Position numbers and translations under genes: made by a program
The notes under the pieces: generated by a model
What the model was told of the DNA's origin: nothing
Databases searched by the model: none
Seen by the model: the letters and a program-made list of their open reading frames with translations, nothing else
Assembly: GCA_017590115.1 (NCBI GenBank)
Contig: JAGGNK010006448.1
Span: forward strand, 310,001 to 374,000
Direction of reading: 5' to 3'
From: Montifringilla adamsi
Lineage: Eukaryota > Chordata > Aves > Passeriformes > Passeridae
DNA length: 64,000 nt
Shown: one piece after another, positions 47,263-60,400 of the stretch
How positions within the stretch are numbered: the first letter of the stretch is position 1
How the letters are laid out: each line of letters begins with the position of its first letter

Positions 47263-50200
47263 ATATATACTTTTTTTTTTTCTGGAAATAAACAGAAACG
47301 ATTACATGATATTTACACTGAAATCATGCTACCTAACACAGCAGAATAGAAAGAGAAACATTCTTTAAAATGAAGATTTGAAATTACATAAGGATTTGTT
47401 AACTTTTTAGTAGTGGATCTTCTGTTGCTTTAGAAGCTATCCATTATATTTAAAATTGTATTTATTCAGATAAACTTATTGATACCTGATAAAGTCTTGC
47501 ACAGAATTCAGGTATTTAGGTGATACACAGTGTTTAAATGCTCATGGTACATAAAAAGGGCTGCACAGGTTAAAGCAAGAGATACATTTGTGACCAGTGA
47601 CCAAATGTATTTTTGGAAATTATTAGAAGGAGTTTAAATGGTGAATATTCTATCTTCTCCATGTATCACGGAGTCTGAAAAATTGTGATTTTAGTGATTT
47701 CCTGTGTGAGATGCTTAGAAGATCTTTGGGATGTTCTCTTCAAATCTATTTAGGTTTTGCCTTCAAAGAATGCCTTGCAGCCAAATATACAATTTAAGCA
47801 CATGCCCATAAATGGCAAATATTCCTTTTTTTGTTGTTGTTTTACTTTTAAACCTGTGGCTGAAATAGATTTGATGAAATCTCTATTCTTGACTTGAGGG
47901 AAATAATATCTTGTTCTCTCTTTCAAGGTCACTTGTGTCTTAAATGTCTCTTAAAGCCTCTCCAGTAAGTTTTTTTTCTTCTTACTAAGAAAGATACTGC
48001 AAAGGAAATACAACCTTATTTAAAATAAGCAAATTTTCAGCTAACTCTGAATTTTACTGAAAGCTTGGAAGTGTTGATAAACTCTGGAAGGTCTTGCCTC
48101 TCTCTTATGTTTAGTTAAACATAAAACCAGACAGCAGTAGATACTATTCTGCAGTTCTGCTTCATTGTACAGCAACATTCTGAATGAAAATGAATCAAAG
48201 TATCTGTATTTTCATACATATCCACTTTCTCCAGCAGGTACCTTAAAAAACTCTTTAATAAGAGGTACTGAATTATGTAATGCATTTCCAAAATATATTC
48301 CAGATTTCACTTCTTAAAAGGAAGAGGTTTTTTCCAAGTATACAATAAATAAGGCAGTTGCAGCATATCTCAGCATGTCCTGATGAATATAACAGATGAA
48401 GAATCTTAAGATATAAGAACATATGTTTAGAACATATGTTATTCAAATGCAATTTAGCTACCAAAATGTTAAAAAAAAGGGTGGATTTTAATTCAGGAAT
48501 TTATTCTACAGAATTCAATAATCTATGCTGATATGTATAAAATTTGTAATGAGAAAAATGCAAGTATTTAAAAATCCTTTCTGGATATACATTCTGATAA
48601 CTTTCATGAGGAAGCCATAGCAATACATTTCTAAGATTCACTGCAAATAGCTAAACTATCAGGTATACTTCTGAATAAATTCTTAAGATAATATATTTCT
48701 AAAATTGTTATCAAATCCTAAATAACATAAAGTTTATTTATTCCTCCAGGAATTTCACAACTGCTCAGATTTTGTCTAAACCTATGCCAAGCATCATACA
48801 ACCATAATACTCTGAACTCTGTATAGGTTTTACAGCTGAATTAAACTGGTTTAAGGAAAAAGTTTGGATGACTCTAAAATACAGATCCTCAGAAGAGTAG
48901 CAGAGAAGTTTAGCAATACTTTTAATTCTTGCTCTGTGTGTCAGACATGGCTCATGTCTTCAGAGTCAAAACAATCAGTGTGTTCAGTCTTATGAAAAAC
49001 ACAAGACTGATGGAAAATTGATTGGGTTTGGATACAATCTTGTCACAGGTCCAATTCCAAGTAGAAGGAGACATTTCATAACAGCCAATGATTTCCACAG
49101 TTTTGACAGTTTTCCCTTATGTGAAGAGATTGCATGTACAAGTTGTTATTTTCTAAATATGTAGCATAATTTATGTGTGAAACGCTAATTATTAACTCCA
49201 TAGTAAGCCCATTAGAGGATACAATAGGAATTGCAGTTACATTCCTAGGCTGATAGTTTTGGTTTTTTGAGCCACAGATACAGTTTTTGTTGCTCTGGCC
49301 ACAAATTTGTCTGCTGAATGTGCTTAGTTTATAATGTCACCTGTCTAGAGGCTATTATTTAGTAATAATTTACAAGAATTACCACATTTCTTTTAAATTA
49401 TCTTCATTTCAATTACATGAGTGGCATGTCCATAATTATGGGCATTATCGATTAAATGGTGATTTTCATAATTGGAACTTGATCAGCAATGCCCCAAATA
49501 TATAAATACATATACAAATGCACATGCATATGGATGTATAAACATACACTTGTATAAGACATTCCACTACAGGCTTTTGAATCTGATCTGAATCATAGCT
49601 CTAATCTCATGAAATTTCTACTGAAAATTGAAAATTGCATAACGCCACAAATAAGTACATCTGAGTGTTGTGTGAATATTACATTTTCCCTTGATTGCAC
49701 AGCAATGGAATACAGCAAATTCAGACTTAAATGCATCAGGTTGACTGATGAAACAGGATGCTCATAGCCTTGTTGAGTATAGCTTGGAATATTTCCAAGC
49801 ACAGAGATTCCAGAGCCTCTCAGAGAAAGTGGCTACAATGAGTACTACTCTCCCTTTAAAGACGTGTTTTTCACTTGGAAACTACAACTTAGGACCAGTG
49901 CCCAACATCCCCTCATTGTGCCCCTTCAAGAAAAGAATTATTTTATACCATAACCCCTGATAGGGTGCTGAAAATACCATGTCTCTTAGCTTTCTTCGTG
50001 AATGCCCTCTCAGGCTCTCTTCATACATCGTGTGCTTCCCGTTTCAGCTTCATAGCTGGTTCAATTTGCTCATCAATTGAAATGCCACCAGCTGGAAAAT
50101 GCATTCCATTTTGGCATCATGAGTAGAGGGGAGTAAAAATTTCTTTCAACCCTCTGGCTACTGCAACTGAGTATATGCTTGGTCTTCATACAGATGCAGC

Positions 50201-53200
50201 ACACAGCTTCATCAGCAGAGAATATTTCAATAACTTCAGTAGAGAGTCCACATGTTAAAAACTGATAATGTTGACTTTATCTGCATGTCATTCAGATGGT
50301 CTGTAGACTCTGTGTGTTGCTCTCCAGTGAGCAATCCAAAGACTAGTATAATAACTATTTTAAAATAAAATCTTAGGGGAAAATACTTCAAGTAAGAATA
50401 AACCAAGATAAACCCAAAATATTCTGGTATGTTTTACATGTGAAGCAGGAACACTAATTAACCTTTAGGAGCATTCCAGAAAATACAAAGCACCCTACAT
50501 GAAAGCAAAAAAAGGACAAACTTTCCCCACCCCTCCAAACAACAGCAAAGCCAACAATAAACAACATAAGGCATCTGAGATACAATAAAAGAAAACATCT
50601 TTGACTCAGCATGAATTTATCCACAGCAAACTATAATATTACTGCATGCCGACTAAGAGGCCTTCTGTATAAATTAAATATTTGGGGAGATGAAGTATCG
50701 GCACCTTCTTGGCACATACTGGAAGTTTAAGAAAATGAAAAGCATATATGTCTGAGAAACAGCTTTTAACTTTCAACTAAAGTCTTAAAAACCTAGTTCA
50801 GTGTAGGATACAGAAGAAGGGAATTAGACTATACTACCTTTAGGAAAGTCTTTAATGAAACAGAAGTGAAACTATTAATTCTCATTAACCTTTATATTTT
50901 GAGGAAAAGCAATTTCCTTTCCTGCCTGGCTGTGATAGCAGCATCCTCAGGCTTTACTGTATTTTGTTTAACCCTGCTGGAAACAGCAGCTACACCGGCT
51001 AGATATAACCCTGCTGAAAGGGTTTGAAGGGAGGGATGTTTCTTTAGTTAATGTTAGTAGTGTACAGCACTTCACCTTCTAAAAATTATATTACTGTTAA
51101 GCACAATACATTGCTCTTACAACAACAACAAAAAAATCTGACAGATCTAGATCTATTTAAGACTTTGCAGAAGGCTATACTGAACTACCAGTGCCACTGG
51201 CAAAATTGGTTTTGTGAAACTGCAGATTTAAACACATTTTGCCAATTTACATAAATTCTTTTTAAAAAATATTTAATTAGCACAAACAGAAATCACAATT
51301 CAACTCCTTAATTGCAATAGGAAGTGATACATGAAAAGCCCAGATGCAGCTTAGTTTTACAAATGGAAAAGATTCTCTGCAATTCTACTAATTATCAGTA
51401 CACAAGAATAGCAGTATTTATGCCAAAGGGTACAGTATGCCTGTCAAACTTTGCATTTAGAAAGATCAATTTAAATCATAAGCTTAAAATAGCATCTCAG
51501 AATTGACAGGACCTCAAAATAATATAATGAAAATAGGTGAAAAATATTGTTATTTTTAATATAATGTCTTTTCAGTAGGATCTACTTTATAAATCATATC
51601 AGATTAATTTCTTGACCAACCTTGTCTAGGTAACTCACTGCCAGCAGAGAACACTATGGATTTCTAATCCAGATGTAAAAAAAAAGAAATATAACAGACA
51701 TTGATGGAAATGTGCTGATGAGAGAAGGTTCAGAAAGATGAGTTTCATAGACATTTTCATGATTAATTTATCAAAATATACAAGCCTAATTAACTAACTG
51801 CTGAGTTAAAATAAAAAAAAAAACTAATAAAAAGAAATTTTGTGACCTTCCAAAAAGTAGTTTTTATAATTAATAATTTAATTAAGATGTAGTCATAGAA
51901 TAAGTTGGTAGAACTTAAGAGTATTTTTTCATTATTGACTCTAATTATGATAAAATATTTCAGAGGACACATAAGCTTTGTTACAAGACTGCAAGATTGT
52001 TTTCATAACATAAATAATTAGTTAAATTAAAAAAAAAAATTGAACAGCATTCCTTTACTTACAAATAACCACCCTTAATCTTACACAGAATACTCCACAT
52101 ATCTGATTAAATTAAAATTTCATTTAGTGTCAATTCAGAAATGAATATTAAACACCGGGCAAAGTAAAAATAAAATGTTTTTACTGCCATCACATTAAAG
52201 CAGCACCACCCAGAATAGTCACAATCTAAAAGAAAAGAAAGAAAGTTACGAAACACTAGGAAATAAATACTTGTTTACATTTATCTATTAAATCTACATT
52301 AATATGAACTAACAAACATTGTTTTGTCTCTTGCATTCAGTAGCTAAATAAACCTGTAAGGCTCCTTCTTAAAGCTTTCCCAACCTAGGCACCTCTAATC
52401 TCAGCAGGCTAGAAACCTGTCAGATAAAGTTTGCATAATTATAAAGCATATAACATTTCTCATACTGAAAAAAAGGATATAGGCTAAATAAATACAAATG
52501 TTAGCCAATGCCTAGAATAAAACAAATCTGAAAAATGTGCAATTATTTTATGTTTCTTTTATTCTTACTAACAAGAGTGTGTTGCATAAAGATATATAAG
52601 GGATATATAACGGAAATTAAATGGAAATTAAAAGCATAATTTTTATTCTAAGCTTAATCAATGAAGAAAATACATTATACATTACAATGTTTATACCTCA
52701 CTTTTCTTAAATCAAACCATGATAGTTTTCCTATTATGAAAGGAATGGATGAATGAAATTACAACCTGTTCCCTAACAAAACAAATAAATGTACTGAATA
52801 AATATTAAATCACTATAGCAAATAAGAAATCACTGCTTACTCAACTAATGAAAACAGAGTAACTATCCTTGTTTATGTGGAACTGTACACACCACTAGAA
52901 TTTAATGTCTTTCTTTGAAAGAATGACCTTTTCCACTGAAATCTGAAAGCAACAAAAATAATTTAAATACTTTGACAATTTCTTAAGTATCTGGTCTCTA
53001 GAACACAATTCAGGAGCCTGTCTTTGATGTTTAGGATTTCTAAATTTACAAAATAATCTAAACAGTGAAATTTGAATAGTTGTAGCAATGAGGCTACATC
53101 TTGCTGCTGACTGGTCACATATCCCTGATCTGGATGCAGGAGTTGAATGGATGATGAGCAAGAGAATTACTCTTTGAAAGGAACAAGTGGTTCTCATTCG

Positions 53201-53867
53201 TCTCCATAAATGAGGATGTGGAAGCCACATTTTATATAATCATTACAAAGAATTGTTTAATATTTGATCTTTAAGTAGCTATTGTTACTGAGATTGAAAA
53301 CAGATGACATTTAAATATCCTTTGGAGAACCTTCTATTTCTCCACTAATGACAGAAGAGGCCTGGAAAACAAGCTTAGACCAGGCAACCAAGATTAACAT
53401 GACCAAGTCATGCAAGCTAACTCTGGCTTTTCATTTATAGTGTGAATTTTAAAAGGTGAATAATAAGTGTGCACTGGTGTAAGTATGAATTCATGGATGA
53501 ATTAATATTTTTTTAATTGGGATAAGGCTATTCATTACTGACAATTATGTTTGCAAGGAAAACTGAAAATTAGATGTGGGCTGTATGCATTTTTTAATGC
53601 CATGTCATTTATTTAAACATATTAGAAGTATTGGGACATTTTGGTGGTCTAATGTTGTCTCATTTTCTACAGTGCTTTTCAGCTCCAGATGCAAGAGTCT
53701 AAGGACATTAATAGAAGCAAAACACAAAAAAAAAAAAAAAGAATCATCATTGTTTCTACTAGTTTAATAATAATCCAAATTTACCATCTGAATTCTGTAA
53801 AAGGATTGAAGTTCTGTTTAAATGATGCTGCATATTGTACACATTTAACCTGTCTCTATATTTTCAG

Positions 53868-53967
53868 ATGGAAAGATAAATTCCCAAGTACACAAGAAGA
53901 AAAGGAAGCTTTAGGTATTCTTAGAGCAAATCACCCGGATGCACTGTCTTTTATAAATTCTCCCTAG
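53868..53967 (+). other. Exon-like open frame on the plus strand (candidate terminal exon)
   Basis: Preceded by a clean acceptor, CTGTCTCTATATTTTCAG, then one base and 32 codons plus TAG. The peptide is charged and helix-like: WKDKFPSTQEEKEALGIL and RANHPDALSFINSP. Composition differs from the low-complexity frames around it. No family is recognised, no other exon is identified with confidence, and I see no polyadenylation signal close by. It could be chance or a fossil exon. Confidence 0.25.
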
Positions 53968-54540
53968 AAATATTTTACTATAAACAAATCTTGCTATTCT
54001 TTCTTAAATGGAAAGGAAAATCTTCATTATTATCACTGGGATATAATGGCAGCAGTTGGAAGTATTGCATCTCATGAAAACTACTAATCATCTGAATTTA
54101 AACTTCGATACTTGCTAATGTGCAACATGTAAGTAGCTCATACCTCCAGTATCAGAAATACTGACATTTCACTTATATAAATCATTCCCTGGATAGCCAG
54201 CATCCCTATGGGAATTTACATGAATTCACATATTTCTGTTCAGATTTTTTTATTCCATATGTTAAAGTATTTTTCAAACTAAGTATGATATTTAGTCTAT
54301 TTAAGTTCACTTAAGAGTACATGAGTTATATGTGCATGTCATGCTCTCAAGACACTTGACAATGAAGGTTTCAGAAGAATAGTTAGATATGAAGATAGGC
54401 TCCAGAATCACTGGAGAACTGAAGTAAATTCCTCGCATCTTTCCCTTAGTGAGCACACTGCAACCAACTATTACTCCTGTTGACTGAACTACAATACATT
54501 TCTGTGCAACAACAAATTCTGTTTATCTCTTGCAAGAAGT

Positions 54541-54818
54541 TTCTTCTCTGTGGTGACCAATGACAGGACGCAGGGAATGGTTTGAAGCTGTGTCGGAGGA
54601 GTTTAGGTTGGATTTCAGGAAAAGGCTCTTCCTCCAGAGGGTGATTAGGCACTGGAACAGCTGCCCAGGGAAGCACCCGCCTGGCAGAGTTCAAGAGCCT
54701 TTGGACAATACTCCCAGGGACATGGTGTGACTCTTGGGAATGGTGTTTTAAAGGGACGAGAGCTGGACTTAATGATTCTTGTGGGTCCCTTCCAACTCAG
54801 AATATTCTGGAATGCCCT
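54541..54818 (+). mobile_element. CR1 LINE 3' UTR fragment, plus strand
   Basis: Plus-strand CR1 3' end: GTGACCAATGACAGGACGCA, GTTTAGGTTGGATTTCAGG, GGCACTGGAACAGCTGCC, GACATGGTGTGACTCTTGG and CCTTCCAACTCAGAATATTC. Only the final portion of the element is present. Confidence 0.94.
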
Positions 54819-55239
54819 GAAAAAAAGTCCACTTCCTCTAAACTTTAACTTCCTCCTGAGCTAAGGAATTTCCTATCTTCTCTGTGGATTCCTTGCTTAG
54901 CAAAATTAAATGACATTCTAAACTTCTAAAATGTTCCCCCTACAGAGCAACCAGTTAAAGAGAACTTTGCCTTTGTCCCACACAATTCCCCTTCACTCAG
55001 TTTTCAGTATTCATGACTTAACAAAATGGCAGCCTGCTCCTCTGTTGCACATTTTTAGCAGGAAATATCAGTCTCTAACAATGAAAAAAAAATAGATTAG
55101 CATGACACAGATATTTAGAATTAAAGGCAGGAAATTAGTTAATCAAATATATTTTGCATATAACGTCCACGAACTACTCTGTGACTAAGAATAATTTCTG
55201 CTTTGTCTCAATTTTATTCAAACATATTCAATCTTGAGA

Positions 55240-55570
55240 TGGAAATACCTAAAGATGGAGAATTCAATGCTTTTCTCTACAGTTATCCCAGTTTGTTCCA
55301 GTGTTTAAGCAATTTTGTTGATGGAAAAGTACTTTATTTCCAATCCATCTAAACTGAATTGGCTCTTACTAAGATTTCTCAACTAGATTAAAGAGCTCTT
55401 TAGTTCTCACTAGTTTCTCCCTGTGGAGATACACTGTCATCAAGAACCCTGTCTTCTTTTCTTTTTAACAAGCTGAAACAGCCTGAGCACTCTAAGATAT
55501 TTATTACAAGACATTTTCTCTTGTCCTATAATCCTATGTGTCTCCCCTCTTCACACCCTCCAAATGTCAA
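55240..55570 (-). mobile_element. Possible old CR1 fragment, minus strand
   Basis: Weak resemblance: AGTTTGTTCCAGTGTTTAAG, CAAGCTGAAACAGCCTGAGC and CATTTTCTCTTGTCCTATAA occur in the order expected of an inverted CR1. Divergence is high and the edges are unclear. Confidence 0.45.
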
Positions 55571-55704
55571 GCGCTATTTAAAAGTCGTGATATGAGAATT
55601 ATACAAAAAAAAATCCAAAAACCACCCCTGCATCCAGAGATTAGCTTTTTTTTTTTTCCCCACAGCACCAGACCGACACAGAAGGGAGCTCTTTATCTAG
55701 TCCA

Positions 55705-55729
55705 CATATATAAATACACATATATAAAT

Positions 55730-55764
<35 letters not shown>

Positions 55765-55860
55765 CACATATTTTTATATATGATATTTGCATATATATCT
55801 ATATAAGGATATGTGGAAATATATGTATGTACATAGACACATATATATACATATATCACT
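55705..55860. repeat. (CA)n/(TA)n compound microsatellite
   Basis: ACACACAC block (55731-55747), then TATATATA, then irregular ATAT-rich sequence. Two frames through it (Tyr-Ile-Tyr type) are artefacts. Confidence 0.92.
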
Positions 55861-58800
55861 AGAATATATTTTGAACTCCAAATTTTACCTTCATTTTTAT
55901 TGTGGTAAATTTCCTTTCAGGAACTTCAGTTTTTATTGAAGCACATCCTGCTCTGGTCTACATGTGGGAAACTAGTGTAATTATTATAAGCAAATTCATG
56001 TTTCTGTTACATTTCATGACATTTAAACAATTAGTGGTAGATACACGTACCATCTCACTGTAATTACATTGTTATTTTCTTGATTTAGCAATTAAAATCC
56101 CATTTTTTTTCTTGCATTTCTTGAAAAGAAAGAGTTAAAATCTGCTCTTGGCACTTTCTACTCTATGCCAGTATTTAGTGATTTCTACTTTTTCTGCACT
56201 TATTTTTTCATTACTTATGTTTTCTTAGCTCATTTTTAAGTTGTTTTTGTGGGGTTTTGTTTGAGGAAATTATTTATTTGGTTAGAATCCTATGTGCAAG
56301 CATTTCCCCTCTTTCTGGTAATGCAAAATCTAAGTAGTTTTATACCGATTTTATATTATACCTTTGATTTTAAAGATCTAGATCTCCTCACTATCTTGGT
56401 TTTTAATAACTATTTGGTCAAGTTGACTAATTAATTATAATAATTTTTAACTTTTTTAATCAAGACTGTTAAGTGCTACTGATTTTTTGGTTATCCTTAT
56501 TTTTATGTAAAGTCATCACATGAATCAATTTTATCTTTGAGAACAAATGTTTCAATTATGCTCTCAAACCATGAGGTCATGAGATCATGAATTTGCTTTG
56601 GTTTAGTAATTATTTGGTAAAGGAACCTGGCAACTATCTCAAGAAATTACTGGCCCCTACTTTTATTACCAATACTCACATGCTACATTTTTTACATCTT
56701 CAAATCTTCCATAATGACAATCCCTCTTCTCTCACTTCTCAAAATCTCTCACTTCTACAGCTTAGCATTTATTTAAAAGTCTACTTCTACAGGTCTCCAA
56801 CAGACACTTTTCACTATTTTAATATTCTTACACTTTCAATTTATCAGAATTTCTTTGAAAAGTGCTAATTCTTATTATTTACCTGCCTGCCACTCCATTT
56901 ACTATTACTACTTTTCACTTTCTTCCTTTAATGAATGAACCATGAATGAATGGAAGATATTCACAATAATCAACTTGTTGTTATCTGTATAAAATCCAGT
57001 TTCACACATTAAAGAAAGACTTTTCCAGTTAGCTGCTCTGTCTTAACCTGAGTACATAGGTAATTACATATCAGTATGATATTTCTTGTCCCTTACAGTT
57101 TCCTGTGCTCTAGCAATCCTCTCTTGGTCCTTCTTACTTAGGATATACTTTCAAATCCAGACCCTTTATCATTTTTTCCCTAGGATATGTAGCTAATTCA
57201 CTTGTGGGCACATTAAAAATAATGTTAGTGTTAAATAACCAGCCCAGGCAATTCTCCATGGCTGATATTTCTCATGCCCTGACAATCATTTTATCTTTGA
57301 CAGATTTTAGACTGTTCAATTTATTAGAACTGGGTTTTGTTTGGGTTTGGTTTTTTTTTAAATAAACTCTCCTTTTTATCCTTGAGGACACCCACATTAT
57401 AGACAAGCAAAAAAACCTCAGAGATTCTCTGAGAATTAATATTGAGTTAAGTAATATGTATAGCTGCTGTCAAGATAAATAATACATATATTTATAAAAT
57501 GGTAACTGAAATATTCTTAGTACTGAAAATTGTAAAATTAGCCTCTAGAGACAGATTCTTTAGAGTCTATCTGTTTATGTTTTACATAATCCACCAGGGG
57601 GAGTTCTAAGAATGAAATAGAAATATTGAAAACAAACATGAACTGAAAAAAATAATTTAAATACCCAACTGTCATGACATACAATTTCTGTTGAGCACTA
57701 AAATTTTCAGTCTAGCCTATAACATGTAAGGAGAGTTCAGTAACTATGAATTCAAATTGAAACTGAAAATTCTAGTGTTCTAAAACAATGGCTTAGGGGA
57801 GAATGAAACACAGATACTTGATATTAAGTCTAATCTTCAGTGGCTTGAATATTTTTGAGTAATTACTGAAGTAATTATATTTAACCTTCAGTCAACTGTC
57901 AGTCTTTTTTTATGGGCACTTCAGCCGTACAGAATATCCTTTTAAGTTTTTTTGTTGTTTTTTTTAACAACATCAGTTTTAAGTTCCAACTTTTTCATCC
58001 CACAGAAACACCCCAAGAAATATTTACACAATTCTCTACACCCTGCTCTCAGCTGTGTTTCCCTTATGGAGGACACTCAGATTATACCATATTATTATAT
58101 GCTCAACCCTGTAAAACACACTGGCTAAACAGGTTAACATTAACATGTTAATGTGGCACCATTTTGAACAAATAATTCCAGGGGTTGAAAGCAAAGAAAC
58201 AATATAAGGAGAGTCATGAAGGATTATGCAATACCCTTAAAAAAAGTTGCAACTGTCTTAATAGGGTGATTCTAGAAGTATATTTGTTTGCCAGCTGGTA
58301 TAAACAAGCATTAGCTTTAATGACTCTAATGAAATTATGTCTGTTTAAATTACATTATTTTTTACTACTCAAAATACTTTTTAAAGTGCTAGATGTGATA
58401 ATGATCTCAAAATCAAGTAAGGCTATTTCCTTCTAAGAAGTAACTGATTCATCTTCTTTTGAAGCATGTTTTAATTTTTGAAGTAATCCAGAAGCACTCA
58501 TCTTCAGACAGGCTTTTGGAACTGCAATTCCAAAAGATTAGAAGTTATTTAAAGGAATCACTCAAACAAAGAGGTTTTTTTCTTCTTCCCATCTTTCTTC
58601 CCTTCTTTCCTTTAATTTTTGAGCCATTCATCTTATCCTATAAAACAGTTGCTCTTCGCTGCTACGCTGCAAGTACACTGGATGTCACAAAAGTGGGGTT
58701 ACATACAAGGGGGATCACAAAGTAGTAAGACAAGCCTGATCATGAAAAAAGAAAAAGAATCTCCAGATTCCAAATCCTCCTGGGAGTGAGGATCAGCTAT

Positions 58801-58959
58801 AACTGTTAATTGAAAAAAGTCTTCTCTACCTAGGGGAATGTTGAATTGATAGAAGCTTCCCATTCCCTAGAAAATTTTAACATTTGCAACAATAATTACT
58901 GCTTTCATTCAATTTCAGCATTGGTTACATTTTCAGAAAATCTGGGAAGCATTTTTATG

Positions 58960-59050
58960 ATTTTTGCATTTATACTGAAAGCAACATTGATAACACAGGG
59001 ATGTTTTTGCTATTGCTGAGAAGTGCGTACACAGCATCAAGGCCTTCATA
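58960..59050 (+). mobile_element. ERV LTR fragment
   Basis: Contains TTATACTGAAAGCAACATTG, ATAACACAGGGATGTTTTTG and CTATTGCTGAGAAGTGC, ending near ATCAAGGCCTTC. This is wording I associate with a widespread avian LTR. Only about 90 bases survive. Confidence 0.65.
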
Positions 59051-59393
59051 ATTAAAATTGCATTACATTGAACCTGACAACCATAAGTACATATAGTATA
59101 GTTTATGTGTTATATACATACAGAATTACATATTTATATCATATATGTATATATACTTATGAATGAACAGCATACCTGAACAGTGAAGCTAACATATATT
59201 GTCATTTCCAGTAATCCTTTTGGATGTTTCAATATTTAGTGCCTTTCCAGCTTAATTTCGAAGGTTTCATTATGTATTCTCTGTGTGGAACAGAATTACT
59301 ACTGACAAGTATTAAGGGTGTGTCTACTTTATGTGACCAAGAGGTGGAACCCATCATGGATGGAAAGAGAGTAAAGTATGGAAATCAAAAAGG

Positions 59394-59600
59394 AGGGAAG
59401 GAGGAAGGAAAGAAGGAAGGAGAGCAAGCAGCAAGCAGAGAGGACAAGAAGGCAGGAAAGCAGGAAGAGAAAGATGGAGGAGAGGAAAGGGACAGGGAAG
59501 GTGGAAGGAGTGGGAGAGAGTGGAAGGAACAGAGGAAGGAAGGAAGGAGAGGAGAAGAACACAGGGAAACTGAAAGAAATGAATGATATTGTGAAAGACA
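59394..59600 (+). repeat. Polypurine (GGAA/GGA)n tract
   Basis: Some 200 bases almost entirely of A and G on the plus strand, with AAGGAAGG and AGGAGAGG units. All long frames on both strands here are compositional. Mirror-repeat portions could adopt triplex structure. Confidence 0.9.
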
Positions 59601-59832
59601 GGGAGAGGCAAAAAATGAAATGATGTAATTCATTATGTACAGCTATATTTCCAGGCCTAGCCTCCTGTATTTTACATGTTGGCCATATAAAAACCACAAC
59701 TTATTGTTGCTGTATAGTTTTGTTGTTTCTTTTTCAGAACAGGTTGCAAGAAAAAAAAGCAGATCCAATGTGGTTGATGAGCTTTTCTATAAAGATTCAA
59801 TCGCACTTTTTATTATTTTTAGATAAAAGTAG

Positions 59833-59848
59833 NNNNNNNNNNNNNNNN
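59833..59848. other. Assembly gap of 16 N
   Basis: Unresolved bases. The gap is followed at 59849-59864 by a TA microsatellite and then GGGGGGTTTT, so the true sequence is probably a longer or structured repeat. Confidence 0.99.
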
Positions 59849-60079
59849 TATATATATATATATAGGGGGGTTTTGTAGCTATCATGTATTAAAATGCCTT
59901 TAAAACCTCTAAGTCTAAACGAGTTACAAAAATGTAATAGTTTTTAAATTATATGTTTCCATAAAAAAAAAAATTCTGGTAAGAATATTTTCTAATCATT
60001 ATGAGATTATCTGTTATTTCTCGGTGCCAAGCAGAAAATTCACCATGAACCACTGTCAAGGAGGAGGGGGCAGGGAGAA

Positions 60080-60400
60080 AGAGCACCAGACAGTGTGATG
60101 CTGCAAAGTTCTATTTAATAATTGAACCAAAGCAGCGGGTAAGCTGTGTCAGGAAAAACTTTACACTCCCACACATATAGCCCACATACAGTTCCAGCTA
60201 CCAAACCTGGCCCTAAATGTGAATTGACACAGTGAAGCCTGGGGAAATGCAGTAATTTCTGCAGCTCAGTGTTGGATGCCTGCATTAACAATATGCCCCT
60301 TCCCCTTCCCTTCTGGTCCCAATCCCTGTTACTGACACTGAGGTGTCATACAGGCCACAAATAAAATCAGTTCATGATGATACGATGTAAGTTTCTGGCC
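60080..60400. mobile_element. Possible LTR-derived block
   Basis: GC-richer segment with AAGTTCTATTTAATAATTGA, CAAAGCAGCGGGTAAGCTG and CTTCTGGTCCCAATCCCTG. The style suggests an endogenous-retrovirus LTR in inverted orientation, but I cannot define edges or a family. Confidence 0.3.

Noticed and set aside
55538..55859. Open frames with Tyr-Ile-Tyr and Thr-His repeats
   Set aside because: They are translations of the CA/TA microsatellite.
59224..59623. Open frames of 80-120 codons on both strands
   Set aside because: Produced by the polypurine repeat (Lys/Glu/Gly/Arg on one strand, Ser/Leu/Pro/Phe on the other).
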